Assembly: GCA_902766525.1 (NCBI GenBank)
Contig: CACXDX010000082.1
Span: 1-9,263, forward strand
Source: an uncultured Bacillota bacterium
GTDB lineage: Bacteria; Bacillota; Dehalobacteriia; UBA7702
DNA length: 9,263 bases
Direction: 5' to 3'
A model generated the notes under the pieces. The model was not told the origin of the DNA. It was given only the letters and a program-made list of their open reading frames with translations, and did not search any database. Below, one piece after another: positions 5,865-9,263 of this stretch (its first letter is position 1; every line of letters starts with the position of its first letter). The position numbers and the translations under genes were made by a program.

Positions 5865-6662
5865 ATGGCGGAGAAGAAAGAGGTCTATCGGCTTTCACCT
5901 TATCTCAAAAAGACGATATGGGCAGGGAAGAAGCTTTCCCGCTGCGGCGCGGAGGGGATCGGCGAGGCCTATCTGCTCTCCGCTCTGGCGGGGCGATCCT
6001 CCCGCCTCGATGACGGCACGACGCTGCGCCGTTTTTTTGCTCGCCGCGGCCTTTCGCCCGATGCTTTTCCCCTGTTGGTAAAAGCCATCGATGTTGAAGG
6101 CGCCCTCTCTGTTCAGGTTCATCCCGACAAGGATGAGCTTTGGCTGATCCGGGAGGTTTACGCGGATGCCGCTGTTTGGGTGGGTTTTCGCTGCGACGTC
6201 GCTTTGAGCGAATGCCGCGAGGCGCTGCGGGAGGGGAGGATCCTGTCGCTGCTCAATCCGATAAAAGTTGTGCCGGGAAACGAGATCATGATCCCGAAAG
6301 GGACGATCCACGGGGCAAGAGGCGTGACTTTTTATGAGATCCAGGACAATCGCGATCTGACCTTTCGCCTTTGGGATCATCATCGCGGCCGCGCCCTTCA
6401 AATCGAGGAAGGATTGTCGGTACTCGATCTTCATCGCCGCGATGCCATGGCGAAAAATCCTTTTCCCATCCGCTTTGAGGAGGTCGACGGTGTTCTTCCC
6501 CCGAGAGAAGGGGCGAAGGCGATCCTCTGTCTGAAGGGCAAAGGGCACTGGGGAGGCCTGCCGTTTACGGCGGGGGACTGCCTTTTTTCGCCTTCTTTTT
6601 CTTCTCCCTCTCTCTTCGGCCGCGCTTCGCTGTTAACGCTCTCTTTGGAAAAATTTTGTTGA
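5865..6662 (+). CDS. manA: Type I mannose-6-phosphate isomerase, compact form
   Basis: This 265-residue cupin metalloenzyme interconverts mannose-6-phosphate and fructose-6-phosphate, supplying mannose for cell-surface sugars or feeding it to glycolysis. Seen: SPYLKKTIWAG near the N-terminus, GIGEAYLLS, SVQVHPDKDELW with zinc ligands His86 and Glu91, PKGTIHGA with His149, and LTFRLWDHHR with Arg168, matching the catalytic-site pattern of Bacillus-type ManA. Oddity: Bacillus enzymes are about 315 residues. Here the loop between VHPD and the metal-binding Glu is cut to almost nothing, and the C-terminal cupin half is short and serine/phenylalanine-rich. All catalytic residues remain, so an active enzyme is likely. 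The start has GAGAGG six bases upstream, buried in a hairpin. No clear housekeeping promoter lies between the LCP terminator and the ATG. Confidence 0.85.
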   Translation: MAEKKEVYRLSPYLKKTIWAGKKLSRCGAEGIGEAYLLSALAGRSSRLDDGTTLRRFFARRGLSPDAFPLLVKAIDVEGALSVQVHPDKDELWLIREVYADAAVWVGFRCDVALSECREALREGRILSLLNPIKVVPGNEIMIPKGTIHGARGVTFYEIQDNRDLTFRLWDHHRGRALQIEEGLSVLDLHRRDAMAKNPFPIRFEEVDGVLPPREGAKAILCLKGKGHWGGLPFTAGDCLFSPSFSSPSLFGRASLLTLSLEKFC

Positions 6663-6679
6663 AAATAAGGGAATAAGTA

Positions 6680-6708
6680 TTGAATTTCGGACACCGCTAT
6701 AGTAAAAT
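6680..6708 (+). promoter_or_regulatory. Promoter of xpt and probably of the purine transport cluster
   Basis: TTGAAT (6680-6685), a 17-base spacer and TAAAAT (6703-6708) form a good housekeeping promoter 18 bp after the manA stop. The leader to the xpt ATG would be only about 44 nt, too short for a purine riboswitch aptamer. Confidence 0.75.
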
Positions 6709-6758
6709 AAATATATATTGTTTCCTTTTATACAGAGATGTTTTACTGAGGTGTCGCA

Positions 6759-7337
6759 ATGAAGCTCCTTCATGAAAAAATCAGAAAAGACGGAAAAGTT
6801 TTCGCCGGCAATATCCTCAAGGTTGACAGCTTCTTGAATCATCAGATCGATGTGAAGTTCATGGAAGCCCTTGGGGAGGAGATTGCGCGGCGTTTTTCTT
6901 CCTGCGGCGTAACGAAAGTGCTCACGGTGGAAGCCAGCGGGATCGCCCTCGCTTTTCCCGTGGCTCAGAAAATCGGATGCGATATGGTCTTTGCCAAAAA
7001 ATCCCAGACCAAAAATCTCGGTTCCTCGGTTTATTCCACTCCGGTGGAATCCTTTACCCACGGCTGCGTTTATGATATCCGTGTTGCCAAAGAATATCTC
7101 AATGAAGACGACGTCGTTTTGATCGTCGATGATTTTCTCGCCAACGGCAATGCCGTCCGCGGTCTTCTCGATATCGTGAAAAAAGCCGGCGCGAAGCCGG
7201 CCGGCGTCGCCATTGCCATTGAGAAGGGTTTTCAGGACGGAGGCAAACGCCTCAGAGAAGACGGCGTTCGTTTGGAATCCATGGCCATCGTCGAATCCAT
7301 GGACGCGACGACGGGAGAGATCGTCTTTGCCGACTGA
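6759..7337 (+). CDS. xpt: Xanthine phosphoribosyltransferase
   Basis: This 192-residue cytoplasmic enzyme uses PRPP to convert xanthine into XMP, a purine salvage step leading to GMP. Length and sequence match Xpt throughout. The start is MKLLHEKIRKDGKV; VDSFLNHQID lies at 22-31 and EASGIALAFPVA at 58-69 (base-side pocket). The PRPP-binding motif VVLIVDDFLANGNA is at 119-132, and IEKGFQDGG follows at 154-162. GAGGTG five bases before the ATG is the SD. The gene is followed after 84 bp by a BMP-family lipoprotein, consistent with coupled purine uptake and salvage. Bacillus xpt is usually controlled by a guanine riboswitch; none is visible here. Confidence 0.95.
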   Translation: MKLLHEKIRKDGKVFAGNILKVDSFLNHQIDVKFMEALGEEIARRFSSCGVTKVLTVEASGIALAFPVAQKIGCDMVFAKKSQTKNLGSSVYSTPVESFTHGCVYDIRVAKEYLNEDDVVLIVDDFLANGNAVRGLLDIVKKAGAKPAGVAIAIEKGFQDGGKRLREDGVRLESMAIVESMDATTGEIVFAD

Positions 7338-7376
7338 TCCCGGGTCTGTCTCCGCGCTCCGCTCCACTTATTTCGG

Positions 7377-7397
7377 TTATAGGGTCAAGCCTTATAA
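7377..7397 (+). promoter_or_regulatory. Intergenic hairpin between xpt and the lipoprotein gene
   Basis: TTATAGGG (7377-7384) and CCTTATAA (7390-7397) pair over 8 bp (one G-U) around TCAAG. ATATTATTTTT follows, so this could act as a weak attenuator or, as DNA, an operator. The 3' arm also includes TATAAA, a possible -10 of an internal promoter, but no good -35 is seen. Confidence 0.35.
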
Positions 7398-7421
7398 ATA
7401 TTATTTTTCTGGAGGAAAAAA

Positions 7422-8624
7422 ATGAAAAAGACAAAAGTACTTCTCGTTGCTCTCCTTGCCGTTGTTGTTGTCTTTGCTTTTGCCGCCTGCGGCGGCAGCG
7501 ACAGTGACAGCGAAGCCGCTGCGGATGGCGGCGCCGCTGCCGGGATCCCCGTCGAAGATATTAAAGTCGGCGTCGTTCACATCGGCGACCCCGCTGACGG
7601 AACCGGTTACTCTTTCATGCATGACCAGGGTATTATCGGTATGCAGGAAAACATCGGTCTCTCCGATGACCAGATCGTTCGCGAACTGAACATCGATGAT
7701 TCCGACTCCAATGCTATTCGCAATGCCATCGAAGACTGCATTGCCCAGGGATGCAACGTCATCTTCACCACCAGTTACGGTTATATGGATCTTACGGAAG
7801 AACTCGCCGGGGAATATCCCGACATTTATTTCTCCCATGCCACCGGTTATAAATCCAACGATACCAACTTCAACAACTACTTCGGCCGCATTTACCAGGC
7901 CCGTTATCTTTCCGGTATCGCCGCCGGCCTTAAGACCGAATCCAATAAGATCGGTTATGTTGCCGCTTACGGCACTGAACTGGCCGAAACCTGCTCCGGC
8001 ATCAATGCCTTCGCCCTCGGCGTACAGTCCGTCAATCCCGATGCCGTCGTCTATGTGAAATCTCTCAACAGCTGGTATGATCCGAGCAATGAAACGGCTT
8101 ATGCCGAAGCCCTCATCGAAATGGGCTGCGACGTCATCGCCCAGCATTGCGATACCCCCAATCCCCAGATCGCCGCGGAAAAGGCCGGTGTCTTCGGTGT
8201 CGGCTACAACTCCGATATGGCTGCCGACGCGCCCAAAGCTGAACTGACCTCCGCGATTTGGAACTGGGATGTTTATTACACCACCGCTGTCCAGGCTGTG
8301 ATCGACGGCACCTGGGCCGAACTCGGCAATTACTATGGCGGCCTCAAGGAAGGCTTTGTCGATATCGCTCCGCTGACGGACAACTGTGCCGAAGGCACCC
8401 AGGAAAAAATCGACGCTGTCAGAGCTCTCATCGTTGACGGCAGCTGGGATGTTTTCTCCGGCGTGAAACTTTCCTTTGACGAAAACGGTGAAATCGTTCA
8501 GACCGATGCTCCTCTCGAAGATAACGAAGGCAACGTTATCGTCGAAGCCGGCGGAGCCTCCGTGGAAGATTCCGTGATCACCGGTACCATGAATTACTTT
8601 GTGGCAGGCGTTGAACTGAAATAA
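7422..8624 (+). CDS. BMP-family ABC transporter substrate-binding lipoprotein (nucleoside/purine type)
   Basis: This is a 400-residue exported lipoprotein. A short KKTK n-region and hydrophobic core are followed by a lipobox FAAC with lipidated Cys23, then a low-complexity Ser/Asp/Ala/Gly linker (24-41). The mature part is a basic-membrane-protein (BmpA/PnrA) solute-binding fold: VGVVHIGDPADGTGYSF, then NAIEDCIAQGCNVIFTTSYG, FSHATGY, the family hallmark ARYLSGIAAG, and VGYNSDM near the hinge. BMP proteins of this class mostly bind nucleosides; the neighbouring xpt supports a purine-type ligand, though the exact solute is inferred. GGAGG six bases before the ATG is a strong SD. A stable hairpin follows the gene, ahead of its ABC ATPase, fitting higher expression of the binding protein than of the transporter core. 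Confidence 0.9.
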   Translation: MKKTKVLLVALLAVVVVFAFAACGGSDSDSEAAADGGAAAGIPVEDIKVGVVHIGDPADGTGYSFMHDQGIIGMQENIGLSDDQIVRELNIDDSDSNAIRNAIEDCIAQGCNVIFTTSYGYMDLTEELAGEYPDIYFSHATGYKSNDTNFNNYFGRIYQARYLSGIAAGLKTESNKIGYVAAYGTELAETCSGINAFALGVQSVNPDAVVYVKSLNSWYDPSNETAYAEALIEMGCDVIAQHCDTPNPQIAAEKAGVFGVGYNSDMAADAPKAELTSAIWNWDVYYTTAVQAVIDGTWAELGNYYGGLKEGFVDIAPLTDNCAEGTQEKIDAVRALIVDGSWDVFSGVKLSFDENGEIVQTDAPLEDNEGNVIVEAGGASVEDSVITGTMNYFVAGVELK

Positions 8625-8637
8625 ATCCGCTTTAAAG

Positions 8638-8668
8638 GCAGAGGAGTGCCGGTCCGGCGCTCCTCTGC
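8638..8668 (+). terminator. Stable intercistronic hairpin after the lipoprotein gene (partial terminator or mRNA stabiliser)
   Basis: GCAGAGGAG (8638-8646) pairs perfectly with CTCCTCTGC (8660-8668). A T-G wobble and an inner GCCG/CGGC stem around GTC complete a near-continuous 14-bp helix. The following sequence TCTTCTACTCTT is pyrimidine-rich but lacks a firm T-run, so full termination is doubtful. It sits between the lipoprotein stop and the ATPase start, where 3'-end protection or attenuation is common. Confidence 0.7.
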
Positions 8669-8703
8669 TCTTCTACTCTTCAGAAGGGTAAACAAAAAAG
8701 ACC

Positions 8704-9263
8704 ATGACTGAAAAAGAAAGTATTGCCATTGCCCTTTCGGGCATTACAAAACGATTCGGTTCCGTTGTCGCCAACGATCATATCGATCTCTCGCTGCGCC
8801 GCGGGGAGATCCTCGCGCTTTTGGGCGAAAACGGCGCCGGCAAAACGACGCTGATGAACATGCTTTCCGGGATCTACAAACCCGATGAAGGCGAGATCCG
8901 CATCGACGGCAAAGTCGTTTCCATCAATTCTCCGGAAGATGCCAAACGACTCGGTATCGGTATGGTTCATCAGCATTTTAAGTTGGTGGAAACCTTTTCC
9001 GCCGCCGATAATATCTGGATCGGCAACGAAGAGGATAAAGATTTTTTCTTAAAGAAAGACCGCTTTGAAAAAATCGGCGGGATCAGCCGCGACTTCGGTT
9101 TTGAGATCAATCCCGAAAAGATCGTCGCCGATATGTCGGTTTCCGAAAAGCAGACCATTGAAATCCTGAAAGTGCTCTATTACGGTGCCGGCATTCTCGT
9201 TCTCGATGAACCGACGGCGGTGCTGACGCATCAGGAAACGCAAAAGCTTTTTGCCATCCTGCG
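8704..9263 (+). CDS. BMP-associated ABC transporter ATP-binding protein, N-terminal part (runs off the window)
   Basis: The first 186 codons of an ATPase are present; the frame is open to the window end. Seen: Walker A GENGAGKTT (41-49), Q-loop GMVHQHFKL with Gln90, signature region DMSVSEKQ (143-150), and Walker B ILVLDEPTAVLT (164-175). The HQHFKLVETFSAADNI and DEPTAVLTHQE wording is typical of nucleoside-type transporters that fuse two nucleotide-binding domains in about 500 residues, so about a third of the protein should be here. Oddity: the signature Gly (LSxGxxQ) is Ser147. An in-frame TAA at 8689 excludes an upstream start; the only SD-like sequence, GAAGGG, is about 15 bases from the ATG, so translation may be weak. 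Permease genes would be expected downstream. Confidence 0.88.
   Translation, partial: MTEKESIAIALSGITKRFGSVVANDHIDLSLRRGEILALLGENGAGKTTLMNMLSGIYKPDEGEIRIDGKVVSINSPEDAKRLGIGMVHQHFKLVETFSAADNIWIGNEEDKDFFLKKDRFEKIGGISRDFGFEINPEKIVADMSVSEKQTIEILKVLYYGAGILVLDEPTAVLTHQETQKLFAIL

Noticed and set aside
7368..7380. PurR-box-like sequence around TTCGG before the lipoprotein gene
   Set aside because: Only one degenerate box with mismatches at two key positions. The paired inverted second box at the usual distance is missing.
1..9263. Mobile element, phage, CRISPR, toxin-antitoxin or secondary-metabolite locus
   Set aside because: No transposase, integrase, repeat-spacer pattern, small antitoxin-toxin pair or biosynthetic enzyme was seen on either strand. 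All long frames are explained by housekeeping or transport genes.

Overview
This window looks like chromosomal DNA of a Bacillota (Firmicutes) bacterium, probably a spore-former or a close relative. The basis is a SpoVT-type AbrB regulator, a LytR-CpsA-Psr (LCP) cell-wall ligase, a CarD-family regulator, strong AGGAGG ribosome binding sites and TTGxxx/TATAAT-type promoters. Base composition is mixed, roughly half GC by eye. I cannot name the genus. I see no transposase, phage gene, CRISPR array, tRNA or rRNA. The content is housekeeping and transport.

Layout: (1) 1-114 is the extreme C-terminus of sigma-54 (rpoN). It converges on a CarD-family RNA polymerase-binding regulator (150-650, minus), and the two share one bidirectional terminator. 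(2) A 259-bp divergent intergenic region (651-909) holds a minus-strand extended -10 promoter for the CarD gene, a 12-bp palindrome, and a plus-strand promoter for a Bcr/CflA-like MFS drug transporter (910-2091, GTG start). (3) A second bidirectional terminator separates that transporter from a minus-strand operon, ccdA - TlpA-like thioredoxin - rhodanese (3726 down to 2143). This is a thiol-redox/sulfur module that moves electrons across the membrane. (4) A 250-bp divergent region (3727-3976) carries the ccdA promoter with an A-rich upstream tract, and a plus-strand forespore-sigma-like promoter in front of spoVT (3977-4534). (5) An LCP protein (4610-5758) has its own strong promoter and a strong terminator. 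(6) A compact type I mannose-6-phosphate isomerase (5865-6662) is preceded by a hairpin that buries its Shine-Dalgarno sequence. (7) A purine salvage/uptake cluster follows: xpt (6759-7337), a BMP-family lipoprotein (7422-8624), and the N-terminal third of the cognate ABC ATPase (8704 to the window end).

The last three genes plausibly work together. The lipoprotein and ABC transporter import a nucleoside or purine-type solute, and Xpt turns xanthine into XMP. No purine riboswitch is visible in front of either xpt or the lipoprotein gene.

I do not see a convincing new multi-gene system. The most interesting signals are regulatory: the SD-sequestering manA leader hairpin, the sigma-G-like spoVT promoter, and intercistronic hairpins in the transporter cluster. 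Two protein oddities also stand out: a CarD without its usual tryptophan, and an ABC signature motif with Gly replaced by Ser.
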